Shown here piece after piece: positions 1 to 8,266 of a stretch of DNA of 64,000 nucleotides. The notes under the pieces were generated by a model. That model saw nothing but the letters and a program-made list of their open reading frames with translations. It was not told the origin of the DNA and did no database searches. A program made the translations under genes and the position numbers. This stretch comes from Hwanghaeella grinnelliae (GTDB lineage: Bacteria > Pseudomonadota > Alphaproteobacteria > UBA8366 > Aestuariispiraceae): positions 2,170,001-2,234,000 of the forward strand of contig NZ_SADE01000001.1 of the NCBI RefSeq assembly GCF_004005845.1. Reading direction: 5' to 3'. Position 1 is the first letter of the stretch. Each line of letters starts with the position of its first letter.

Positions 1-771
1 TATGGTGAACGCCGCCCCGGTGAAGATTTCATCCACCCAGACACCATTCTGGAAAATCATCGGCATCAAGCCGAAAGCGACCGGCAGATCGAAGCCTGCG
101 TCCTTGCCCATCAGACCTGACGCGATCTGACCAATATCACCTTCGAAGAACAGAGCCTCGATATTGCCGTTGATCTGTTCCTCACCGCCGTCTTCGTCAT
201 CACCGAAGAATTCGTACCGGGTTGCGTTTCCGTCCCGATCAAACGGTTCAACAAGGGCGTGGATACGCTCGGTCCCCGTGAGCTTGAGGTCGATGTCCAG
301 GTTGGCGTCGATCGCGATCTGGCCGCGTTCGTCGTTACCATTGTCGTTATATTCGACGGCGGTTTTAACGTCCCCATAGATGGCCAAGGCCGGGAAAACG
401 AGGTTCCGTTCACCAATAATGTTGATACCGGGTTGGAACGGGCCTTCTGTGTACTGAGGCCGCCCCAATTCAAGCAGCGGACGCGGTGTCGGTGCCGGCC
501 GCTTTGCCCCATAGATCTCAAACTGAGCCTGCGGGTCGTAGGGCTTGTCCTCATAGCTAGGATCGTCCCCAAAATACTCGGGATCGTGCTCCACCTTCGT
601 CGCTTCGGGCGGAATGATCGATTCCGTTTTGACCCCTTCCGCGGCCCCCCATGCATCTACCGACAGCAACGACAGGCTTAGTGCCGTTGCCGCCAGCAGG
701 ACCGACATCGCGGCGCCGTGACGCCCGAAAGATGCATCTGAGACCACCTTACTCTCACCAGTTCTTTTCAT
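1..771 (-). CDS. Outer-membrane barrel-like protein, 3' end beyond window
   Basis: This is an open frame of 257 codons with no stop before the window edge, so the C terminus is missing. It starts at an ATG at 771, 17 bases after the stop of the five-heme cytochrome gene, and is probably cotranscribed with it. A hydrophobic stretch at about residues 20-42 looks like a signal peptide. The rest is acidic and rich in alternating polar and apolar residues (for example LVFPALAIYGDVKTAVEY), as in porin-like barrels. Its place beside multiheme cytochromes would suit the barrel of a porin-cytochrome conduit, but I do not recognise the family and the assignment is inference. An unrelated secreted protein remains possible. 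Confidence 0.6.
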   Translation of the reverse strand, partial: MKRTGESKVVSDASFGRHGAAMSVLLAATALSLSLLSVDAWGAAEGVKTESIIPPEATKVEHDPEYFGDDPSYEDKPYDPQAQFEIYGAKRPAPTPRPLLELGRPQYTEGPFQPGINIIGERNLVFPALAIYGDVKTAVEYNDNGNDERGQIAIDANLDIDLKLTGTERIHALVEPFDRDGNATRYEFFGDDEDGGEEQINGNIEALFFEGDIGQIASGLMGKDAGFDLPVAFGLMPMIFQNGVWVDEIFTGAAFTI

Positions 772-788
772 TGGATTGCCCCAGACCC

Positions 789-3077
789 TTAATTAACGTC
801 GAATTCAACGGTGTAGGCGTGGAAGTCGAGCATCCATTCATTCATGGACTGCTCCATATCCACGGTCGACCCGACGAACTTCATGAAATAGATCGGCTCG
901 GCGCGGCTACGCAGGCGAACTGACAACTTATACTTACCCGGTTTGGTCAGCAGTTCACCCGGTACAGAGTAGTCGGCCGTCTTGCTGCCCAGCGGCGGGA
1001 TCGAGCGACCTTCCATGCGAACGAAAGGCGCATGGTTCAGGACCGTCGTCGGCTGCGGTGCCGGGCGGAGGAACGGACGTTGGTCGATATCCAGGTTGAT
1101 CGGCAGATACATCTCCCGGTCAGTCCCCTTGACGTTGGTCGTCAAGAACTTGGTCTGCAAGTTGAATATCTGGTCGTCATACGGAACGGTACCGGCCGCC
1201 ACGTCGAGCGAATGGATATCCGCAAAGTCGCCATTGCTGTCGACATAACCGGATTCCCAAACACGTTTACCATCCGGATCGGTCAGGGCGACGTTCAACC
1301 AGATTTCGGGTTGGGCGCCGAGTGAACCGGACGGCAGGTTATGACCTTCGTCGATGTTGTTGATGACATAGGCGAAGTCCAGATCCGAACCGGCCTTGCG
1401 GCTGCCGTCGAAGAACGGACCGTCGATGCGGCTGCCGTTTTCCATGACCTGCTTGCGCAGTTCACGCTTTTCTTCCAGGGCGGCCAAATTGACCTCGATG
1501 ATGGCCCAAGCGTCTTCACGGTCACCGATATCGAACCAGGCGAACGGGAAGTCAACATTCAGGCTGTCCTTCGCAGCATGCAGATCTGCCCTAAATTCCG
1601 GGGACGCCGCCGGGATCGTCGCGTTCAACGCGGCGAGCTTGTCGGCCAAGTCCGCAACCTGTTCTTCGGTCGGCGGATTCCCCCTGAAGCTTTCGAGCGT
1701 TTCGACAACCGCCGTATAGGCATCGTCAAAACCAGCAGCTGCACCGAGATTGCTTTCCACATTGGACAAGCGTGCCGAAACGGCATCGACCAGGGCAGCA
1801 TCGCCCCCCATGTCAGCGGTCAAGTCACGTACCGTGGCAAGCGCCTCACGGGCTTCGTCGAGGGCTTCGTCGGCTCCGTCGGTATCCAGAATACCGTCCA
1901 CCGGTTCCAACCGTGCGAGCATCCGATCGAGGCCCTTCTCGGTTTCAAAACCGACGGTACCGCGTTCGATATTGCGCTCGATGGCTTCCAGACCGTTGAA
2001 GGTCTCCAGACCACCGCCCAGCGGTTCCAGCGCGAAGTGGAACGTCTCATACGCGGCGTTCAGGTCGTAATGTTCGTCTTCGAACTCTTCCGTGCCCCAG
2101 CCGCCACGATAATCGAAGGCGAGCCAATCTTCGATGTCGAAGGCTTCGGCATCGGGATTGTGGGGGAAGATACCCGGATGTGCGATCGGATAACCAGGCC
2201 CATAGAACGCGTGGTTGCTGTGACGGCGACCCGGGTTGATTTCAACACCGTTGACGACGGCCGACGGTCCGGTTTCGTACCCAGCGGCGACGCCGGGGGT
2301 CTTGCCCATATGGCAATCCTGACAGGTGTCGCCCTTCGCGAAGGCCGGCGAGTCACGATACTGATCCCAAACCACCTCCAGCTTGATGCCGAGGTTCACC
2401 GCCACCTGGTGACAGGAAACACAAAACTCGGATTGGCTGATATCCGCGAATTTGATGACATTCGTGTGGATCTTGCTGCCGCGTTCTTCGTCGTTGACGG
2501 CGATCAGCAGGTCATCCTTTTTCTCGATAACTTCATCGAATTTTGTTTCGCGCAGGGCACCTGCCATCGGCTTGTAGATGTTGCCGGGGGCGATGTTCCG
2601 CTCACCGTTCACCTTGCCGTAGGATTCGGCGACGCGGTGACAGGTGATGCAGGTAATGCCTTCACGTGCGACTTGGCTGCGTTCCCAAAGCGGCAGATGA
2701 CGCTTTTCGCCGCGCTGCGTCCCGACCGTCTGGTGACAGCGAACGCAAAACGACCCAATCGTGCCCTGGCTGAGATCGGTGATGGTCTGTTCGAACTTAT
2801 GAAACATCGGAGAGATCGATGCGTAGGCATGGTTCGAAGAAGACCATTCAGAATAGATCTGCTGATGGCAGGGTTGGCACTGACTGGCCGTCGGATAGGC
2901 TTCCTCCGAATAAACCGCCGAATGCGGGTCTTCGACATCGGTTGCCAATTTAAGAGCGTTATCTTCAGCCGATGCGGGTGAAACCGCCAGAAAGGCCAAA
3001 GCGGCGAGCGCTATCGCACCGCGGACAATCACGCCCAGGGGCGCGATATTTAGCGCTGAAAGTTGAGAACGTGTCAC
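789..3077 (-). CDS. Secreted five-heme cytochrome c
   Basis: The product is 762 aa. I chose the GTG at 3077 because GAGGAGC sits just upstream and a signal peptide ending in ASA (about residue 37) follows; a longer frame back to 3206 lacks both. Five CXXCH heme motifs (CQPCH, CVRCH, CITCH, CVSCH, CQDCH) lie at about residues 67, 111, 143, 219 and 252. A GHNLPSG segment in the C-terminal third resembles the distal-ligand region of cytochrome c554 and hydroxylamine-oxidoreductase-like multiheme proteins. A long acidic, helical, heme-free stretch separates the two parts. It should be periplasmic and carry electrons between the membrane decaheme and an outer partner. The catalytic substrate, if any, is unknown. 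Confidence 0.85.
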   Translation of the reverse strand: MTRSQLSALNIAPLGVIVRGAIALAALAFLAVSPASAEDNALKLATDVEDPHSAVYSEEAYPTASQCQPCHQQIYSEWSSSNHAYASISPMFHKFEQTITDLSQGTIGSFCVRCHQTVGTQRGEKRHLPLWERSQVAREGITCITCHRVAESYGKVNGERNIAPGNIYKPMAGALRETKFDEVIEKKDDLLIAVNDEERGSKIHTNVIKFADISQSEFCVSCHQVAVNLGIKLEVVWDQYRDSPAFAKGDTCQDCHMGKTPGVAAGYETGPSAVVNGVEINPGRRHSNHAFYGPGYPIAHPGIFPHNPDAEAFDIEDWLAFDYRGGWGTEEFEDEHYDLNAAYETFHFALEPLGGGLETFNGLEAIERNIERGTVGFETEKGLDRMLARLEPVDGILDTDGADEALDEAREALATVRDLTADMGGDAALVDAVSARLSNVESNLGAAAGFDDAYTAVVETLESFRGNPPTEEQVADLADKLAALNATIPAASPEFRADLHAAKDSLNVDFPFAWFDIGDREDAWAIIEVNLAALEEKRELRKQVMENGSRIDGPFFDGSRKAGSDLDFAYVINNIDEGHNLPSGSLGAQPEIWLNVALTDPDGKRVWESGYVDSNGDFADIHSLDVAAGTVPYDDQIFNLQTKFLTTNVKGTDREMYLPINLDIDQRPFLRPAPQPTTVLNHAPFVRMEGRSIPPLGSKTADYSVPGELLTKPGKYKLSVRLRSRAEPIYFMKFVGSTVDMEQSMNEWMLDFHAYTVEFDVN

Positions 3078-3493
3078 GTCTTGCTCCTCAGTTTCCAGTC
3101 CGCTTGGCGCAACATACCGCAAAAAACCAAGCGGGGTTGCCCGGGGAAGGACAACCAGTAAAGCAACTCCCGTCCTTGAGGCGCTGTGCTGCCCCCCACA
3201 AACCAAGGACTCCTGCCAACATGATAGGATCCTTATTAGGTCCTCTCATTTGGCTTGATAAAACCGTATCACTTCTTCGTTCGTCAAGGAAGCTTGGCTA
3301 ATATTCGCCACATTCTTTGCGTTTACGCCGTCGATAGGACCAATATGCAACAGGATACCGCGCCCATGTCCTAAATGCCGGCAATAAGCCATTTTCCTAA
3401 TGTGGTTTTTCCCGCCGAATCAAACCCTTCCAAGACTGTTTGGCGGAATTATCAATTGCCGGCCGATTCGCCTGCTCCTGGACAAAGGCCCAG
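3078..3493. other. Intergenic region between two cytochrome genes
   Basis: About 415 bases separate the decaheme terminator from the start of the five-heme gene. I see no gene. A possible minus-strand promoter with a palindrome is described separately. Otherwise nothing recognisable. Confidence 0.6.
3256..3287 (-). promoter_or_regulatory. Possible promoter with overlapping palindrome upstream of five-heme cytochrome
   Basis: On the minus strand TTGACG (3287-3282) is followed after 17-18 bases by GTTTTA/TTTTAT, a weak sigma70-like pair. A perfect inverted repeat, TGATA-N6-TATCA (3256-3271), overlaps the -10 end and could be an operator. The spacing differs from the FNR consensus. It lies about 180 bases before the GTG, so the transcript would have a long leader. 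Confidence 0.3.
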
Positions 3494-3531
3494 GAAAAAA
3501 AGAAACGGGCACCCGGTAATCCGGATGCCCG
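3494..3531 (-). terminator. Rho-independent terminator after decaheme gene
   Basis: Downstream of the decaheme stop, the minus strand folds CGGGCA/TGCCCG and CCGG/CCGG around a TAAT loop with a single mismatch, followed by a T-rich run (TTTCTTTTTTT). This is a textbook intrinsic terminator. It implies that the five-heme and barrel genes have their own promoter. Confidence 0.85.
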
Positions 3532-3558
3532 CCCCCTTCCCGGCTTGAAACCGGACAG

Positions 3559-5625
3559 CTATTTCGCGGTCAGTTTCGTGTCCACCGCCGCCGGTGGGAA
3601 TTCACCCACATGATAGTTGTGGCACTGCGTACAGTCGTTCCCCGCCACGCTTTCCGTATGACAATCGGCGCAGACCTTCTGGCTCAGCGGAGAGAAGTTG
3701 CTGGTGAAGGTCGAATTGTCAAAATCAGTGAAACCGGCGGTGTAATCCGCTTCCGGATTCAATTCATGACAGGTCGAACACCCCTTATCCCCGATCAGCG
3801 CGAAATGCTTGGCGTGGAAGAAGTCGGTGAAGCCCACGGCGGACGGGTTCGGCTGCCGCGATTTCCAGTTCACTTCCCCGGGCCCGTCGGTTTTGTCGAC
3901 ACTGTGACAGCCCACGCATCCGCCTGGCGATTTAGGCGTACCGATCGCATCCATCAACGACGCGCCCAATTCCTCGTCCTGGTTGGTGACGACGGCGAAG
4001 CGCAGCCAGTCGCGCATGAATTTATCCCCATGCCCGGTCAGCTTGTAGTTGAGCGTGAAGTATTCGACATACCAACCGCCGCCTTCAGACCAATCGGCCT
4101 CCTCGAGCATGCCGTCGGGCAGTTCATATTCCTCACCTTCATCTTCCGGCATCGGCTGCGCCGTGCCGTCGAGATGGGCTTCCATTTCCTCGAACAGGTT
4201 CGGGAACCAGCGTTGCTGAAGAATGGAAACGGCGTCGATATGCAAACCCGCCATCAAGTCGGCGACCTGTTTCTGGTTCAGATCCGCGTCCGAGGCGGCG
4301 CTCAGGCGTTCCTGGATCGCTTCGGGGCCCTGGGTCAGAATATCGTAGATCAGGGTTTTATAGGCCCAGATCAGATTCTCGATATGCTTCTGTCCGTCCT
4401 CATCGATATCGGCGAGGTCGAAAAGATCCAGGTCTTCCTCTTCGATATACGCACGTGCGGCGGCATAGCCCTCGTCGCTGCGCATCAAGGCATCGCCGAT
4501 CGCCTGGAACTCCTCACCCTCGGCATAGGCCGGGTATTCCCCGGTATCGGCTTCCATGTCGATCAGGGAATCCACGTCCATGCCGGGCAGTTTGAGGATC
4601 TCGACCGGCTTGTCGGCAATGAAGGGCGCATGACAGGACGCGCAACCCGTGTCGAAGCCGGCGAACAGCATCAATTTGCCCTGCGTGTCGGGCACATGAC
4701 AGGTCCGGCAGGTGCCGGGCGCCTTGTCCGCGTTATTTGGATCGACGAAATACTTCCCGATATGGGCCTGATGATCGAAGGCTATCCGCGTCCGGCGCAA
4801 ATAGGGATAGGCGCCGAATTCCGGGTGCCCGTCACCGATCGCGTTGAACTTGGTCGTATGACAGGCCTGACATTCCGAATTGGACATCTTGGTGATGTCG
4901 TTCTGATGTCCGCCATGTTCCTGGTGACAGGTTCGGCAGGCGACACCGCCGCCATCCGCTTCCGGCACCGACAGCCCCATTACCGCGGAAACCCGCGTCA
5001 TCAGGGGACCGCCCCCCTCACCGCCCCGCGCGGCCGCGTCTTCCGATGCCGCGGCCAGGAAGGCGCTGGTCTGGTTATGAGGATTGCCGCCCCTGTTTTC
5101 GTGACAACCCAGGCAATTCTGAATATCCGACGTCTCGCTGCCGCCGGTGAACATGGAATGCGCCCAGGCGACCATCCCCTTGCCCGAGACCGTGTGGCAA
5201 CTGGCGCAACCGCCCAGTTCCGAATGGGCCGCCGATAGCGGACCGGGCGAGAACACGGCCTCACCCGTCATGCCGCCGGCCAAAACCAGCAACAATCCGA
5301 CCACAACCGCGACCACATAGCGGGACAACATTCCCCTTTGGCGCCGGATACTCGGCTTCGGCGAGCATTTCGGGATCGGATTGCAGCAACTGCCGTCCGG
5401 TGCGGGGCCTTGCGAGCACTTGCCGCCGGCCGCATCGCTACGCGTGCAGATCCACCGCCCGTCCTTCATCAGGGGACGGCATTCCGACTGCGCCCGGCAA
5501 ACGCCATTGCCGCCCGGCCCTACCAGACAGGGTTTGCCTTCCGCCAACCGGCCGCAGACCCATTCCTGGTTCGGCCGCTCGTAAGGGCTGCTTCGATAAT
5601 CAAAACGCTGAAGTTTCAAATTCAC
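3559..5625 (-). CDS. Membrane-anchored decaheme cytochrome c with Cys-rich N-terminal module
   Basis: The product is 688 aa, starting at a GTG. It has ten CXXCH motifs, the first at residues 140 and 171, others clustered up to about 340, and four more near the C terminus (CVGCH, CSTCH, CADCH, CTQCH). A single hydrophobic helix at about residues 99-121 follows a basic stretch, so the heme part should face the periplasm. The first 90 residues, predicted cytoplasmic, carry nine cysteines (24, 33, 43, 49, 60, 70, 80, 81, 87) in two similar units with the pattern C-x2-GP-x3-4-G-x-C, perhaps a metal site. The middle is acidic and heme-free. It follows the cytochrome b-like gene by 13 bases and probably accepts its electrons. 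Confidence 0.85.
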   Translation of the reverse strand: MNLKLQRFDYRSSPYERPNQEWVCGRLAEGKPCLVGPGGNGVCRAQSECRPLMKDGRWICTRSDAAGGKCSQGPAPDGSCCNPIPKCSPKPSIRRQRGMLSRYVVAVVVGLLLVLAGGMTGEAVFSPGPLSAAHSELGGCASCHTVSGKGMVAWAHSMFTGGSETSDIQNCLGCHENRGGNPHNQTSAFLAAASEDAAARGGEGGGPLMTRVSAVMGLSVPEADGGGVACRTCHQEHGGHQNDITKMSNSECQACHTTKFNAIGDGHPEFGAYPYLRRTRIAFDHQAHIGKYFVDPNNADKAPGTCRTCHVPDTQGKLMLFAGFDTGCASCHAPFIADKPVEILKLPGMDVDSLIDMEADTGEYPAYAEGEEFQAIGDALMRSDEGYAAARAYIEEEDLDLFDLADIDEDGQKHIENLIWAYKTLIYDILTQGPEAIQERLSAASDADLNQKQVADLMAGLHIDAVSILQQRWFPNLFEEMEAHLDGTAQPMPEDEGEEYELPDGMLEEADWSEGGGWYVEYFTLNYKLTGHGDKFMRDWLRFAVVTNQDEELGASLMDAIGTPKSPGGCVGCHSVDKTDGPGEVNWKSRQPNPSAVGFTDFFHAKHFALIGDKGCSTCHELNPEADYTAGFTDFDNSTFTSNFSPLSQKVCADCHTESVAGNDCTQCHNYHVGEFPPAAVDTKLTAK

Positions 5626-5638
5626 GTTCCAGCCCCCA

Positions 5639-6475
5639 CTACAAACTCATGCCGGCAAAGGCATGCACAAGGATCACATGCACCACGGCCAGGGCCAGAA
5701 GCCCGTAAGTCGCCGGAATATGGATGAAAAGCCATCCTTTCAGCGTCTTCTGCAGCGCATAGTGATAATCCAAATCGCTTTTCTTCTCGGCCAAGGCGCG
5801 CAACTCGCCCAACACTTCCTTTTCGGTGTCGTTCAGGTAGCGCTCCATGCTGTCGAATTCCTGCTTCAGCGCGAAGCGGCGACCGCCGAGTTCCATGATG
5901 TGTTCGAAATAGTCCCGCGGCCGCGTGAACCAGTCGCGCAGCCGTTCGGCGTAGAAGTCCGCAATCGACGTTGAAGTGGTCTGTTCCACCGAATAGACCG
6001 CCAGATCATCGGCCGCTTCCCGCAATTGGGTCATAAAGATCGGAATGCGTTCGAAGATCACCTCTTCCCCGCGCCGGGTCAGGCGCGGCGGCAGCGATTT
6101 CGACAGGAAGGCCCCCAAAACGCCGGACAGCGCCACGATCACGAACAGCACCGCCATCGTCGTTTCGATCCAGCCGTTCGGAACGTTGAAATCGAGATGG
6201 ATGAGAAAGGTGCCGACCACGAACCAACCGAGATACACGTGCAGCTTTACCCAATTCCGGACTTTCGCCAGCGGCAGGAAAGGCAGCTTCTTGCGTGTGT
6301 TCAACAAGGTCAGGACCAGCATCCCGCCGAGCAGGATCCAGCCCGTGACGAAAGCGGGCTCCCACAAGGCCGCCTGCATGCCGCCATGCAGAAAATAGAT
6401 CGCGACGGCGGCCAGGAAGGCGATACCGAACCGCCCAATATGTTTTCGGGTCAACGTCATGATTGGTTCAGCCAT
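5639..6475 (-). CDS. Cytochrome b-like integral membrane protein
   Basis: The product is 278 aa with about five hydrophobic helices: near 15-35, 42-58, 78-96, 105-125 and 248-272. Two helices each carry a pair of histidines 14 residues apart (H79/H93 and H252/H266), the usual arrangement for bis-histidine b hemes. A soluble helical loop (about 135-240) sits between the last two helices. The start overlaps the end of the polyferredoxin gene by 19 bases, so the two are translationally coupled. The likely role is to move electrons from the cytoplasmic Fe-S protein through the membrane to the decaheme protein. The family is not recognised by name. Confidence 0.7.
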   Translation of the reverse strand: MAEPIMTLTRKHIGRFGIAFLAAVAIYFLHGGMQAALWEPAFVTGWILLGGMLVLTLLNTRKKLPFLPLAKVRNWVKLHVYLGWFVVGTFLIHLDFNVPNGWIETTMAVLFVIVALSGVLGAFLSKSLPPRLTRRGEEVIFERIPIFMTQLREAADDLAVYSVEQTTSTSIADFYAERLRDWFTRPRDYFEHIMELGGRRFALKQEFDSMERYLNDTEKEVLGELRALAEKKSDLDYHYALQKTLKGWLFIHIPATYGLLALAVVHVILVHAFAGMSL

Positions 6476-8181
6476 TCCGCAATTGGGCCCAGGTCGCTCA
6501 TATTCACGCGGCGCAGGGCATCGTGCGGACAGGCGCGTTCACAGGACGGCCCGCCCATCTGATCGACGCAAAGGTCGCATTTCGTCGACTTCATGATCGG
6601 CGCGTTCGCTTCATCCAAAACGAAATCGCCGTTTTCGTCGCGCACCGCGACCATCCGGATATTGTCGTAGGGACAGGAATTCGCGCATGTCGCGCAGCCG
6701 ATACAGGCGCTGTCGTTGATCACGACCTGCCCCTGTAGGGACGAGCGGTGAATGGCGCCCGTCGGACAGCCGATCATGCAGACCGGATCGGTACAGTGCA
6801 TGCAGGCATTCGCGATCATCACATTGCCGTAGCGGCGGCCGTGACGGGCGAAACGCGGGTTGTTGTTATGCGTTGCCGCGCAGGCCCGAACACAATCGTC
6901 GCACCGGACACAGCGGTCCGTATTGATCAGCATCGTGGCTCGACCGTTGATGATCCGGTTCTCAACCAGGAATTCCAGCAGCCCGGTATCGAGCCCCGAT
7001 CCCTCCTGGGTCACCGATTGGATCGAATCCGCCTCGGGCTTGTCGAGCACTATGGGCGCGGGCAGCAGGTTCGGCGGCAGGTTCGGAAGGACGATGTCCT
7101 CGACAATTTTGGTCGGAACCCGCAGAACGTCGACATTACCGAGCCCACGGAGCGAATTCTGATACGGGATCTGGTCGTCGTTCTTCCAGTTATGGACCAG
7201 TTCCTCCAGGCCGTAGACTTCGCCCCGGCCAAGGAAGGATATGGTCGGGTCGCCATGGTTCACATGCCGGCTGACCCGCGCGAACCCGGTTCGGATCAGG
7301 AACAGGCCGTCGACATATTCCCCCTCACCCGCGATCACAGGTTCATGCCGGAGGCGTTCGGCGCCGGTCAATTCCGCGAGCTTCTTGAAGCTCGTATGCC
7401 ATTCGAATTCGCCATAGGTCTCGAACACCGTCGCATCCGCGACACTTTGGATCGTCTCGTCATCCAGATGCTGGAACAGCGGCAGCGCGCGCAGATGATG
7501 GATCAGACTGCGTTCGCGGTAGAGCTTGTCGATATGGTTCCGGAAGGCTTCGTCCCGGCGGCGGATATCGCGGATCCCCTGCCAGCGGATTTCGAGCAGC
7601 TCCGTATCGCCATCGGCAAAAAGGCTCAAAGTCCGCGGAGTCCGGCCCAAGGCGGCGATTTCGCCGAAGATCGTGCCCTCGCGCAGCGGTTCGGTGTGAT
7701 AGTCCTTCATGATCGAAGGGACATCCTGCAGGAAGGTATGGGTTTCCCCATCCCGAACCCGCTGACCGGTTTCCGCGCCGCCACCTTTGAGGCGTGCGAC
7801 ATCGCGGACTTCCGGCATGTCCGGATTGGCCCAAAGCTGCTTCAGTGCCCCGAAGACGCCGCGTTTCTTTTCCGTCTGGCGACCGAGCAAGGCATCCGGA
7901 AGGTCCGGATTGATGACGACCCGAACGGAACCCGACAGCACCATGAAGGCGGAATTCCCGTAATCCCCCCGTCGCACGACGATGTCGCCGTGGCGGTAAT
8001 TGCGGATCCGCATGTCGTTCCGCACGATGTCGCGCAACGACATGGATGGCGGGAAACTGGATTCGTCCATATTGCAGAACGGCTCCAGCGTCATGATCCG
8101 GTCTACATCCTCGTCCGTCATCTCAGTACTGAACGGGTTGTCCCAGCGCATAGGACGTTGAATGACTAACGGTCCGTCCAT
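6457..8181 (-). CDS. Tandem cyclic-nucleotide-binding domains fused to 4x[4Fe-4S] polyferredoxin
   Basis: The product is 574 aa. Residues about 45-200 and 215-370 each look like a cNMP-binding fold (RNYRHGDIVVRRGD...FGEIAALGRTPRT in the first, GEGEYVDGLFLIRTG in the second); the first is split by an inserted loop. The C terminus holds four ferredoxin-type cysteine sets at about 424-434, 460-472, 493-503 and 535-551, as in HycB/DmsB-like electron-transfer subunits. It is cytoplasmic and has no helix-turn-helix, so it is not a CRP-type transcription factor. AGGGGGAA precedes the ATG. It lies between the reductase and the cytochrome b-like protein, fitting a relay whose activity could be gated by a nucleotide ligand. 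Confidence 0.85.
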   Translation of the reverse strand: MDGPLVIQRPMRWDNPFSTEMTDEDVDRIMTLEPFCNMDESSFPPSMSLRDIVRNDMRIRNYRHGDIVVRRGDYGNSAFMVLSGSVRVVINPDLPDALLGRQTEKKRGVFGALKQLWANPDMPEVRDVARLKGGGAETGQRVRDGETHTFLQDVPSIMKDYHTEPLREGTIFGEIAALGRTPRTLSLFADGDTELLEIRWQGIRDIRRRDEAFRNHIDKLYRERSLIHHLRALPLFQHLDDETIQSVADATVFETYGEFEWHTSFKKLAELTGAERLRHEPVIAGEGEYVDGLFLIRTGFARVSRHVNHGDPTISFLGRGEVYGLEELVHNWKNDDQIPYQNSLRGLGNVDVLRVPTKIVEDIVLPNLPPNLLPAPIVLDKPEADSIQSVTQEGSGLDTGLLEFLVENRIINGRATMLINTDRCVRCDDCVRACAATHNNNPRFARHGRRYGNVMIANACMHCTDPVCMIGCPTGAIHRSSLQGQVVINDSACIGCATCANSCPYDNIRMVAVRDENGDFVLDEANAPIMKSTKCDLCVDQMGGPSCERACPHDALRRVNMSDLGPIAEWLNQS

Positions 8182-8266
8182 AATTCCCCCTGTGCCGGTC
8201 CACTTGGAACCGTCGCTACAGGCGCCGGCACACCGCGTGCCGGCCCCTTACTCAAAATCCGGCCGA

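Noticed and set aside
1341-2981. Long plus-strand open frame (546 codons) opposite the five-heme cytochrome
   Set aside because: The minus strand has a signal peptide and five heme motifs; the plus frame shows no family pattern and arises from GC-rich codon bias.
3256-3271. FNR box upstream of the five-heme cytochrome
   Set aside because: The half-sites are too far apart for the TTGAT-N4-ATCAA pattern; kept only as an unnamed palindrome.
3610-5238. Long plus-strand open frame opposite the decaheme gene
   Set aside because: The ten CXXCH motifs are on the minus strand; the opposite frame is a shadow.
6748-8169. Plus-strand open frame opposite the cNMP/polyferredoxin gene
   Set aside because: It mirrors the real gene and has no recognisable domain.
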